This document shows, piece after piece, positions 1-13,600 of a stretch of DNA of 64,000 nucleotides. Origin of the DNA: Streblospio benedicti (taxonomy: Eukaryota > Annelida > Polychaeta > Spionida > Spionidae); NCBI GenBank assembly GCA_019095985.1, contig CM032663.1:12816072-12880071 (forward strand), given 5' to 3'. Position 1 is the first letter of the stretch; each line of letters starts with the position of its first letter. The notes below the pieces were generated by a model. The model searched no databases. It was not told where the DNA came from and saw only the letters and a program-made list of their open reading frames with translations. The translations under genes were made by a program, and so were the position numbers.

Positions 1-1155
1 TTACTGCGTTGGCGGTTTTGCTGTAATAGAATTACTGTAATGCACTACGCAGCAGCATCTTTATCAATAATTGCTAGGATTAGCAGGTGACTGGGTGTAG
101 CGTTGGCAACGCTTTTTAACAGTAGTGATATATCTAAGTTAGAGATTTGTTTGTCCAAATTTATATAATAAGATGAATTTTGGACGTTGTAGCAAAAACA
201 AAAGAAAGAACACTGCGGGCTACCACTGATAGATATTTACTACTTCTAAAATAATTTCAAATCAGTCTGGTATCCATGCAAACGATCAGTGTTTGAAATC
301 TGTACATATGATAACACCATATTGGCATGCATATTGATGACGAAGCACAAGTCAAGTGGTACTGCATATCATGAGGAAATGGCTTGTAAGGGCATTTGTA
401 TTACAGTCCATCCAAACAATGAACACGCACCTTATTAATAACCCATGCTACACTGGAAACAAGGTCTGCTGTATTGTCCACATGTACACCCTATTTGTAC
501 CAAAGCATTGATTTTAAGTGGGTTGCATAAATTTTTATGAAGTTAGTTTGTCTGAATTCGACAGTTGCCAAAGCTATTGAGCAATGGTAGGGCAGGGCAA
601 TGGGCAATGGCAGGGGATAATTTTCAATGATTGTAACTGTTTATATAGATTTATAAAAAAATTATATAGTATCTAGGAACATGGAGTATTTACATTTTCC
701 CTCTTCGCCCAGACAACATAAAACAAGCGGGATTTTGCATGTGAAATGGTAATCCAAGTTGAGAGTTTTCATTTCTTCCACTTGAAATGGATATATGCTC
801 TCTAATTCTAATATCTTTTTCAATTTTGTTTTCTTTACAATGCTATCATGGCATAGATCTGTAAGGTTTGCCTTCTATGAACTGTATGGAGAGTATTCTC
901 GGCAATATTGATATGACTGCTTTTATGACATTGGCTTAAATAAAGGCATTAACTCATTAACCTATGGTCCCACATGCACTTCGCCCTTTCTCTCATAGAA
1001 AATCAAAAATCCGAACTCATGACCTAGTCTCCTTGCACTTGGCCAGTATACATACATAATACAGAAGCTCAACGAGTGCAGAATCCGGATAATGTTAAGT
1101 AGAAGCCTATAAAACTTGTATGCTGCTGTAGTATCTGCCCTATCTGGCCGGGTCA

Positions 1156-1195
1156 GCTAAGGTCCACACCTTAGCAAATTTCCTGCCAGGAAATT
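1156..1195. repeat. Two adjacent perfect inverted repeats
   Basis: GCTAAGGT-CCAC-ACCTTAGC (1156-1175) is followed one base later by AATTTCCTG-C-CAGGAAATT (1177-1195). They open a GC-richer block that ends near a donor-like CTTGTAAGT around 1308. Confidence 0.7.
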
Positions 1196-4100
1196 AGGAG
1201 GAAAGCTCCAAAAGCGGGTGAGGTGGCTGTGGTGGGTGGTGAGGGCGTCCAAGGCAGAGGCCAACACAGCGGCTGGCAGACCGCTGGCAGATCGGCTGTA
1301 CGCAATTCTTGTAAGTTGCATTTATGCCCTGTGTGTCTCATTTGATTATCATGTCAACCCCAGCCCAGCTCCTTGGCAGCATTGTAGTACTTTATCAAGT
1401 TCTTGGGCAGTGCAAGGTAGTAGAATGCTGATTATGCATAATGTTTTTGAGCTTTAATGTTTGAAATCTTGTGTGCAGCAGCCATATACCAAAGATGAAT
1501 CATATTGTCCAAAGCGCACATAAGTTCCCCTTTTGGTGTGTACCTTACGCAAGTGTCCTTAGAATTAATGTACACTAAAGCAAGTCCACTTGTGACTCAT
1601 ATACATTAAATCGAGTTCCCTTCACACCCGTGCAGCGTGTGTTTAGGCGGTCAAGGGCCACTACATTCACAGTGGTACGAATGTGTACATACCATGTATA
1701 CACACACTGGAGTGGTCACCTCTCCTGGACGGAGATAAGCCCTCTTGTGCAGGGTGTGGGGTGTCGGGAGATGAAGTGACCCCTGGTTGGGTGTTGGATC
1801 TGATGAGTGGATGTTGTGGTCATCTTGATATGTTTGCTGATCTGTGTCACGTGTGTATCAATGGATAAATAGATTAGTCAGTTGGTCATTGGAATAAGTG
1901 ACCAGCGGTTGGGTGTGGGGCCGAATGTGTGGCTGTTGTGGGTAGTGTTATGTGTTTGTCCATGGTGTTTGGTCATCATTGTTTATTGATGTCAACTGGT
2001 CATCTCAATACATTCGTTTGGGATGAGTCATGTTGTTCATTAACATTTAATGGAACAAATAACTACCACCACATTAAGTCACAATGAACAGGAAGGTGCC
2101 TTTTTTTCGTCTTGTATTACACTATGAAAAGCAATTTGATTTAAGCTGAAATTTGATCTCCGCTGTTTACATTGTAGATGAACGTTGACAGCTACATTTA
2201 AGTACTCTACAGTTAGTAGACCATTCTTCCGTCCAAAAATTACAAAAGTAGGCCTTGGTTTCTGCCTGATTGTCTCAGAATTTGAGAATTGCTTTTAATT
2301 TTAGCTTACAGTTAGGCTTTTCATATATCAAATGTCACATCATAGTATCATCTGTAAAATGAGGAAATGAAAAGTAAGACTACGAATTTTGTTTTATAAT
2401 TGATTTTTAGCTATGAACTTGGAATTTCATTAATAATTAGGAGTGAACTTTGATGACTGAATTTGTACTTTTTTCATTTATACTCTCATTAGTATCGACC
2501 GACCTCTGAAAGCTGTAACATGTATGCAATTTCTGCATTTACAATTTAAGCACTCTGAAATTTCAAACAACCGATTGACATCAGTTTTTGTGTACATAGT
2601 TTGGAGTGTACAATTTTTCACAAATTAATATGCAAAATATTATGAATCATTCAAATTCCACAATACTGGACTGTCAGTTGAAAACAAATATTGGCAAAAT
2701 ATATTTGACTCACCCAATACATCAGTAATTACTAGTCATCTGCACTCAATTCATAATTGACTAAGCATAAAGAATTTGCTCAATGCCTGTAAACTGTAAA
2801 CTGAGGTCTAGTAGACATTTTCTCCTGCTATTGTTCCTTAATCATGACTCCTTAAACAATTAAACAGAGCTGAAATATGATATCACCTTGTCATTCTAGA
2901 CTGTCTAGCACCTTAGAGTTTACAATGGATTTGAGCTGTCAATCAAATACACAACATCAATTCCTTATTGGATTGTTGGTGGCTTTGACTCAGCCTTCAC
3001 TCAGCTTAACCTCTAAACCCACTAGGTTAACTCTTCGAGTGGCAGGGATCGCAGTATTTCATGCCTGGACGTAATTACCTTGTCTCCTAGTTGTGGGTAA
3101 ACCAGAATCATGTCACCTATTTAGAGGAGGTTTTTAAGGTGGGGAAATGTTGTGGGGTGATTGCTCCAAAGAGGTCCGAATGGATGTAGAGCATCTTGCT
3201 AGATTCATGTGATTTCAAAAGTGTTGCTTAGATATTGAGATTTGTCAATTTTGACTTGTATATAAGACTTATATATCAGAGAAATTCCAATAACGGCATG
3301 AAAAATGACCATTAATTTATCATTTTCGTGAAATACATGTTTTATCAAGCAACTGAATGTATTGGTGTGTACAAAAAATTGTATGTGGTAAAGTGAAGAA
3401 TGTCAGTGGTATATATTCATTCTTAAATGCTTCATATCACCTACATGTAAACATAAAGAATAGTAGAAGACGTAGCACTATGTTGATTGTGTTTTCTTTG
3501 CAGTAAGTTCCATTTACTCAGCAAATCTTCATAGCTGAGATCTATATTTAAAGTTCCCAAGTCGTTGGTCATGCAACCCTCATTGGAGCAATGACGTATG
3601 TGTTGAACCCCAAGACCACCATTGTTTACTTCAATAATGCCCTTGTGTTTACTTCAAATTTTCACTCAGATTGGTTGTATTAAAACACATGTGCTACATT
3701 TAATGTGGCAAAATCCCATTGCATTCACAACAGACTTACACGTCCAGGCACAGCTACTTCGGATTCTGCCCGATTTCTACTAAATGCCCACAGGCTTTTC
3801 GTGCATTAATTAGTATAGGGTTATAGTATGACTATGGGCCCATATTGCAGCTGTGGGAGGAGGTGTTGGGCTGCGTGACTATATACCATGTCTACTTATC
3901 ATCAATATACTAAGAAAAAGCATCATCATCATCATTAACCACATGTTTTTGTACAAACGTGAATTAATCCTCATTTAAACAGCGCTGGCTACCTGTATAG
4001 GCAGACTTGTAAATGCCATGCAACTGAGGAAAATATGCGTATGATAAGCATCTCATCAAAACATATGGATTCAAGCACGGATCTTGTTCTGCTAAAATGC

Positions 4101-4369
4101 CTTGGCAAATTGTTCTGTGTACAATACATTACAGTTTAAAAATCAGGAAATATGATTTGGGCTTAGTATTTCGACGATCAATCATCATCAAACATTTGAT
4201 TGCAAAGTAAAAAATGTGCACATTTACAATTTGTTTAAATGAAGGATCATATACCAAGAGTTGCACTCCCCTCATGACAATCTACACCCACCTCAAATAC
4301 AAGATGTGCAAAAAACAACACGTATGTGATCGCAAGTAGGGATGCCAGCAGTACCTATATGCAGGCAGG

Positions 4370-4690
4370 ACTCAGGTGTGCTGTGTGGCGTTATTATTCG
4401 TGAGCTATATGCCGCCACCACTGAACTCCACAACCGCTGCTGTGGCTGCCGCGGTGAGAGAGAAAAACGATTCCTCATCATGGCAGCACTGAAAGAAGCA
4501 TTAATATGCATCAATATCAGCGTCTAAATCGGACATATGCCGAGTTGCAGAAGTGCGAGTGGGAGGGGGAGGCGGCAATTGTTTGCAGACCGTGGCCTTA
4601 AATGGAGTTACGTAATGTGGTTACGTGGTCAATATCTCGTTACTTTCTTTTGTTTCGCCAGAAGGAGGTGGTTCGATGCAGCTTGATGTC
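4370..4690. other. GC-richer island in the large intron
   Basis: Contains the short frame MPPPLNSTTAAVAAA (4409-4453) ending exactly at a donor-like GTGAGA. This resembles an alternative first coding exon in form only. No homology is recognised, and any transcript starting here would lack IS1. Confidence 0.25.
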
Positions 4691-7600
4691 ATTTAGTGTA
4701 AACTGCATGCGTAATGTGACTTGATAATCGGAATGAGCATTTTATTTGTAAAACTGTTGACCATTTATGAGATGAATGTTACGGTGAATCGCCTTAGTTA
4801 TTTATGGGGGAAACGTTTTATTCTATCAAGTAGTGATGAAGTTATGTGTTAATATTTTTACTAAAAGTCCGGACAATTAATATAATTGTTGTCAAATTCA
4901 TTATTCATCGTATCACGTTCATGTTATTGGTATGAGTATTCCAGAAGCCCTATATTTACAACTTGATATTATTGATAGAAGATGGTAATAAACAGGGATC
5001 CTTTTGCAGTTGTATGTCTACCCAAGGTATATTTATATCATGTGAACGTTGTACCCACTCCTGATTACCGGTATTGGGCGTTAATGCTTATTTCAAACTT
5101 ATTTCCTTTTATGAAAGCAGGCAGCTTATAAGCCCATTTGATTATCTACTGGTTTTGTTAACAGCTCCCAATTCTATCTTATAATCAAGAAATGAATGGA
5201 TGAAATTTAAAGATTTAGTCCGCATAAAAACAAGATCCCAATGTCTTGATCAGTATTGAGGTTTTCTGTGAAAATTGAAAAAAAGCTTCATAGACATAAG
5301 TCGTCTGCTGTCGTCACTTCATCTCTCAGCGTTGCGTCCCCCGCTCAAAGGAGTTGACCTTTTGTTACTGCAATAGAGAGAATGTCAGACCAATGTATTA
5401 TATGGACATGGGATTTTTTGTTACCAAAAGAAAGATTGAGGCTTGTGTAATGAATGCAAACACAACTGACTGATGCTCATTTGTTTTGGAATTATTTGAT
5501 ATTATCCAATCATGTTGATCGATGCTGAAAACTATTGAATATAATGTAATGGGTTTATAGGGCTTCTAAATTTGAATGTGCTGAACGGGAACGAATACAT
5601 GTATGTAGTAGGTTATCAGAGAAACTCAAAGTGCAGTGTTCAGTTATCTATGATGGTGAAGGCTTACTTCATCCTCAAATGAGCACAATGCCCAAATTTG
5701 TTTAGGTTCTCATTTATATTGTGTTATATATATACCATACCACAAAATATCTGGGATGAACAAAAATGAAATATTAAATCTGAGACGACAATTTCAGAGC
5801 TCAAGATTTCAATCCTCTACACAATTATTTTTCTATTTAGATACATGCTCATATTTAGCACAATGGATGACTGATGCAATAGTCTGTAGTTTAGTTTTTA
5901 CATGGTCAAACGTACATAAAATATTTATCATACCAAAACGGGTTCAGATGTGCTAAAGAAAACTGCTGCAATCAACAATCAAGCTCATGACCCAAGATTT
6001 TTTTATTTATAATATAACTTCTTCCTTTTCTGTCATTGATGTTTAGGTATTTTTACAATGGAGTCAGCATCTGAATCCATAATAGATAAAGACTTCACCC
6101 AAGTGGTCCCCTGTAGAATGGACAGGCCCCCAAAGATGCATACATGAAGGTAATATAAGATCTGTTAAAAGTCCATATTTCCACAATGCACTAAATCGTA
6201 TGTCAGCCGTGTGCGAGCTCTGTCTGGGCGAATGCAGTGTCTCCCGCTCCTCCTCTATAAAGTGATCTATGGTGACAAGACACTGCCTTTGTTTTACTCT
6301 CAGCTTTAAGTAAATGAGCTTGTAAGTTGGTTGGGTGTTTTTGTACATATAAGAGTTGATGATATTGATATTTACCTTGCCATGGAAAATGTGCACAATG
6401 TATAGGTTGCGTAATTCAGAGACGATTGACAGCTTTTATTTTTGAGCAGTAAGATGGTTGCCACAGCACTTCATAAGGTATATTTCATTATTTGTAATTT
6501 GCATATATATATATATTCTTTTAGAAATCCAGAGAATATATGCTGAGTGTGTCAAAAGAAGACAAAACATAAAACCATTAGATTGTGTATCAAAATGATA
6601 CAGATCATGTCCTATGACCAGTGCAGCAGCAGGATCCTATTGAAAATCGCAGGCTAAGATGATTAGACCCCGAGCAAAGCTTGTCCACACAATACGCTTA
6701 ATGATAATCTACTGCAGTCATTTCATCAACATTTTAACAGGATGAATTATGATATGTCAAAGCGTTAGATGACAACTTTAGTTGAAATCTTCCACTTCAG
6801 CTTTTCATCATGACTTGACACATGTTGTGCATTGTAGCATTCTACTTAAAGTTTCTTTTATCATTATTGATGTTCAATGATTGCATGACATAATTTTTTC
6901 TAGTAGTTTATTTCCCAAAGGCAAGTAATGAATGTCTGCAAAAGTGGGACATGCTTTAATAATAATAAAATATCAATACTTTGTCATGTTAGAAAAGCTG
7001 AAAATAGTCTGCGTTGTTGGACTCCACAAAATCTGCAAGCAAATAAATCAATCACAGTCAATGATCCTCTCTCTCCAGTGCGCTGGGGTGGTTCTATATA
7101 TAATCACTGAAGCAAACCTCAGACTTGTGATGGATGCCAACATATACATTTTGTGTCATCATCCAAAGGAATGTTTTAATTACATTGTCAATGACTTGTA
7201 CACAGGGTCAGGTTTTGGTGGAAAAGTGCTACTCGTCCTTCAAAAAATGTACTTGTCCTCCTCTCATAAACTCTTTACCTGTACATGTATGTCAAATTGA
7301 CCAGAATTGCTACTCGTCAAAAGGACGAGCTGCTAAAACTTATCACTCATCTTCCACAATTTTTTACCAGCCAATACGAGCAGAAGAGTGGCTAATCCTG
7401 TTCCTGCTGTACATATTCACCTAGATGTTATAACTTGCGTGGAAGTGCCTCACATAGAACTTACTTTATGAAAACCAGTATAGTGCTTCTTGGCATTAAC
7501 CACTAAAGGCTGGAAATGTCTGCCCTGTACTAATTTCACTCGTATTCACCTTGTAGTTAGTACCAGTCAAAGGAACTTGTAGACACTTCATAGTCAGTTA

Positions 7601-10600
7601 CAACTTGACAATGTTGCATCCAAAGACTTGACCCACAGCGATGAGCCTCCCATACAAATTTGTGACCTTAAAGTGGCATTCTTACAAATTTGGCCACAGG
7701 CCTGTGTGAATACAAATAAATCAATGTGGCTTGGTCAATCAATGCCCTATTTGGGCCGGTGATGAGAAGTGATACTCTGTCATGACCTTGAGCTACAACT
7801 CTCCTCCCACGGTCACCGGATCATAGCTATACTCACCGCCCCTCAGGTTATGATTTGATTCATTTTCTGCATATGGCTGTATTGTCACAACATGTAGACG
7901 TTTGATATATTGAGACAACATTTCTTCGGTGAATGCCAAGTGCTCATGTTAATTATTTTAAGAAGTCTATGACATTCACATGTGATGAATATATGGGGGT
8001 AAGTACAAGAAATATAAATTTCACCTATACGAATATTTCCTGTTCTAGACGGCGTCCACTTTTGCAAGAGACAAAACATTACATCTTTTATAATAAATAA
8101 CATTTTTTAATCTATCCATGGTCGAACCAAATGCACATGTAACTCAATGCCATGTTTGCTCGGACCTATATCTATAATATCGACTCTTGTATAAAACAGT
8201 ATGTTTGTTTGATGCTAAATGAATACAAAACCTTATTTTTCACCCTCTTGTATTATTTTTGTTTAGTTCTTGCGCAGACAACATGACCATGTTTCCTGTT
8301 CTAATAAGCAAAATCCATTATGTCTCTTCCACAAATTAACATTTCTGAATGAGACACTGCAAATGTGCTATTATTTGACCTTTCATCATCAATTTGTGGT
8401 TGAATGGATACTTTGTGCACATATTATTGGCTAATTACTCCATATTACCCTGACACTTTGATTGGGTCAATGAAGAAGACAGTTTCATTTGTCTCTCTCA
8501 TATTATGATGTAATTGTATGAAAGAGTGATTGGACAGGCTCCAAATGAAGTATGCTATAAGCACTTGCACGATGGAGCTTTTTTCTGTAATTATTTTAGA
8601 ACTATGAGACACGCTATTACAACTTTTCAAGTTAGATTTTTACAATGAATTGCTAATGTGTACAATAAATGTGACAAGGGCTCTACAAGTATGTTCTGCT
8701 TGTCTTGGACAAATGAAAAATTGATGAAAAAATTTGGACTAGTAAATTCTCATAGGTACTTGTCAATACTTTTCATTCTAAAACATTGCGATGAGTTAGA
8801 GCTCCATAGCTCATTTAGACTATCAACATGGTACAAACTCATACAAAGTATATCAGGCTATTTGTATTACAGGTGACTGACAACTTAATATCAGAAAAAG
8901 AAGTATTCTTTGTAGTTAACTACCCTGAAATAATCACAGGCCAAAGTTTGACAATCTCTACTTGTTATTTTTGTATGAAGATGTAGTGGCGGATGAGGTA
9001 TAAATCATCAATTATGGGATCAAACCGTGCTCAGTGTGCTGTCATGGTATCATCCGGAAGAAGAATGGACGTGTCTACACTGTGTAAATGGAATATTATG
9101 CTTGGCAGACTCGCACTCGGCCCATCTATGCACAGTTCTGTACTGTTAGCAACACTGTATTTACATGAACTTGTATGGACATGACTATTGTTTTGTTGTT
9201 ACAACAAAACATACAACAGTAATACGGTTTTCATATTTCTGCAATATATTTCTTCATTCTGTAAAAGATGATCTTATTTGATGAATGTGAATTAGTAACA
9301 TGATGAATAAAGCAAGTTGAAAATTTCCCCCTATGTTATTTTCACCTTGACATAACTAAGCAATGGACGGAGTGAGAAAAAACCTATCTGCATAATTGTA
9401 TACCTTATTTATGAAGTTCATATATCACAGACGGATTGCTAGAATGCTGTCTGCGGCCTGGTTCACAAACCACAAGTTTCATCTGCAGTTGCAATCACAA
9501 AGATTTAAACATCGGGGAAACATTTTTGCTTATAAACATTATTGTAAAAGGGCATCAAACTCGTGCGGTTGTACTTCATCTAGATACCGTCATCCTTAAA
9601 AACTAGAAATGTTTTGTATTTCAATAATGTGTGTTTTTTTAGATGTTCCTTTTGATATCTCAATAGTAAGATGTTTTGTAATGCAAAATAAGGTGTCTGT
9701 GTACTTTTATGCTAATTCTTTTCTTCCTATATCATGGATAGTGTTTACGACTGACATTAATTTATTCTTGATGATTGACAAATTAATGTTTCTTTATAGT
9801 ATTAAGTGTTAGTAATACAGATGAACAATATTATGTATAAACCACTATTGTAGAAAATGATATGTTTGGACTGCTGCTTATAGGTAAAGCTACTTTTCAT
9901 GACAGAGAAGTAGGGCTGAAGAACATGCAAATACAGTAATATGAATATGTGGCTAATTGGCGCACCATTTTTTCCCTAGCAAATACCATAATACCTGGTT
10001 TTAGCAGCATTCCAGGAATTGACAATCAATCTGTCTGATGTACAGGTCAAAATGACAAACGTTCTTATGGATAATCAGTTCATCCTTTAGTTTCATAATA
10101 TAAGATCCATGATGGATCCGCAATGTCAACTTTACTATGCAGCTGTGTCACTAATTAATCCATATTCCAACTGAACTGCTTCATCAATAAGATACATGTA
10201 CACGTATGCTCAATTTAGTCATACATTTTTCTAGTGTTGATGGAGCTTAAATGATTTTGAATGACATTCTTTTGACACATTGATAAATGCTGCTGATTAT
10301 TTGGCAATCTGCGGATAAAAAAAAACTTTGAGAGTTGAATTTATGTTGCTGTATGTGCAAAATTAACTCTGGGTTGAAGAAGTGAGGCACATATTATGTG
10401 GCTTCTACATATGTCAGACAAATGGGCAAACACTATAGCAGACATGTCCATGCTGATTATTGTTTGTAAATGCAAGTGCATTGGTGCAAATTGTTGTCTG
10501 CACGGTTTTCTTTGACGACGGATCAATGTTCAAATGTTCTGGTTCGGAGGTGGAAGGAAGTAATGTGCAAAAGGCTAGTTGCATCATTCATTCAATATCA

Positions 10601-13600
10601 TATGTATTATATGATACTATAAATGTAAGAAAAAGGTGACAATTCTGTAAAGGGTGACTTTTCTAATTCACTACAGTGCCCTTCTTGTGCCATAATTACA
10701 TCATCTCACGTCCCACCGTAGCGTCATTATGACACCGTGCTAAGTGACATTTCACTGTCATCAATTTTTCAACCAAGCACACTTTCAGGGTTACTATGGA
10801 GATGGGGCTCCGGTACCAGCACCTGCCTCTTGACACTTGCACTTACCGTGCTGTCCATGTGTAAGGGCCACAGAAGTTATAGAAAATTCCATTGACAACA
10901 GTCATTTCTCTCTGCATACGCCTAATTTCCATCACAATCCTGGGAAGACAAATACCTACTATAGTTTGCATAACAAATAATAGAAGAAATTTCTTAAAAC
11001 ACTGAAATTTCGATATTGAGTGTGGTTTATATGCTATCCTCTAACAGGCTGTAGTAAAACATAGAAAATACGGAGAACTATGAGATTACTCACAGAATCT
11101 GACTTTAAATTTTTTTTTTTTAATGGTTTATTTTGGAAAATATCATGGATATCCAAAAATATATATATAATTAGGCAAACTGGCTGTTACCTACTTTTGG
11201 CCACCACCTCCGATGAATCTTGGACATTTATCCCCCTTTGCTCTTATCAGTGGCGTTTCAGGGTTTAGACCCGCTCCCTAACTACTGTGTGCATGTTAAA
11301 ATATGGACCATACCTTTCATTTCTACTCATTTTAGGCCACTGCTTTACTGAAATGGCAATGCTGACTTTTCAATGAAAATTGACATTTTCTCTCCTGGCG
11401 CTCACTACTACAGTTTTGAACTTAAAAACTTCAACTTGAGCTGCGTCAGTAATGTAAATTCTCACAAGATTCAGATTCAATCATGTCATCATTTGAAAAC
11501 TGGTTTGAATTGGTCAAATAATAACCTGTACATGATAACTCTTCAAATAATCATAACAGAAACGCCATATGCACCATAGTCAAGGGTAGACATATAGACA
11601 CCTAAAACGGATTTTACAGTTATAGTTTTAAACGATCTTATGCTACGTTACAGACTGTTCTGTGCATCTCATTGATTTGGAGACTTTTCTTAGTGGTTTA
11701 AATAAAATCAATAGAGTTTTCCTAGAAGTAGCATGCTAGATTAATTAACATATTTTTGGGGCAAAAATTAGTCCGGTTGACAACTGGAATTGGACAGTCC
11801 TGATATCTGAAAATATTTTTCCAGGCAATTCTGGAGGTCAATATACATGCAAAAGACTGATAAATATTTGTCTCACAGGTTTAGATATCCAGTGGTCAAA
11901 CAAGACGATATTTTTATGGCCAGTGATATTTCATCAAGACTATATATACTCCCCTCGAAATTGTCTCCGTAGGAGATGGGGTAGCTAGTATAGACATAAT
12001 TACATATATTTTCAGTAATTCGTGGTAACAGAAAATACAGTGATAGATAAAAAGAAATAACCGATCCTTAAATGTGGACAGTAGTGTAATAATAATGTAA
12101 GAGGAAAAGTAACAAGTAGACCTCAAGGATGGTTTTTGCAATACAGTAGACTTGCTTATTTAAACATTTTGTTACGAAGCAATATACAGAATTCTCAAGA
12201 TTTAATCATGTATTTCGTAGTATGTCGTCCATCCTAGTGGTGGTGAGAATTGACTATTGTAGTCTTCATAGTCATATATATCTTGTATGTTGCTTGATGA
12301 TATATAAGGGATCTATGTCGTGTCTAAAACAGATTTTACATGAAGTTTGAAACTTTGAAATTCTTAGAATTATACCAGGCCAACAATTTGTCCATCAAAT
12401 TCAGATTTCCTGAAGCATAAACAGACTACATTATTACCAAAGTCTGTGCTCAAGTCTTCTTACAGAGTAATGATTTTATTGACAGTGCACTAAAATTGCT
12501 GCCGTCTTGGCTGCTGCTACGTGCCCTCAGTTTATAGCGAGATCTGTCAGTAACCATGACTCTGACATGCCATCCGGTGATCATGGATCCGCTGTGTCTC
12601 TATGCTTAAACACTTAGCTGAAGACACCTCACGAAACAGCTTCAACTAGCTCATGAGTCTCAGATTGTTGACAAGTGTCCTTCGCATTCTTGTTTTTGTG
12701 TTGATTTCTGAAGTTTAAGCAAATTTGAGATTGAAAACTTATAACATTCATCTGACAGATGATGAGAATGTCTTGGTGCTTTGAGTATCCACACAATAGG
12801 TGAACATCCATATTTAATAGTTGACCAGGAAAGGCTTTCATTTCATATTCACTGAGCTATAATTAAACAAACAATTTGAGATTGAAACAGTTTGGTTGAA
12901 TGTGCCTCTTCAGGCAAGATAAATGTTTTCTTTGACAACACTAATTAATGATTCAACACTATAATCATTTGCTGTATGTTATTTTATATTTGATTTTGAC
13001 TTTGATTTTCATGAAAATGTTACATGAAAAATCTGACTTCTTCAATCCATCATCAATTCATATTGTCTTAAATTTATGATATTTTCTTAAGACTCTCTTT
13101 TATGAATTGTCTACGGATATTATGTATATATATTTTTTATAAAGAATGGCAATCAGTCAAACAATTAAAAAGTAATGACTTCATACTTTTCATCTGATTT
13201 GATCGATCAATGGTTTCGTAAAGTACTGAACTTCAGGCATATGTATCACATTCATTTGATGTCAAAACCAGAGTGCACAATCAGTGCAAAGTCATCTTTT
13301 ACAATGGTTATCGCAGCGAGGCTATCGCGTGAGCCTACCACTTAAAAAGACAAACTGGCATCGCAATGCATATTTGATGTGTACACAGTGTACTGAGTGT
13401 CTGATTGATTGCGTGTTCATCCATCGATCCATTTGCACTACTCCAGTTGATCCATTAATCACGTTTCTTGGAACAGTATGACACATGCATCCTCCTTGGT
13501 CCCTCCTTCTGGAGGTGACAATGAACGTCTTACTCAATTCTATTCTTAACTTGGTGACAATGGCTGTAGGATTTTCATGGGCGTGGCATTAGTTCAGAAA

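Noticed and set aside
7200-7345. CTACTCGTC... motifs repeated within 120 bp
   Set aside because: Looks like a fragment of a dispersed repeat, but I could not define ends or inverted termini.
9193-9215. GTTTTGTTG-TTA-CAACAAAAC small palindrome
   Set aside because: Too short and simple in AT-rich DNA to treat as a feature.
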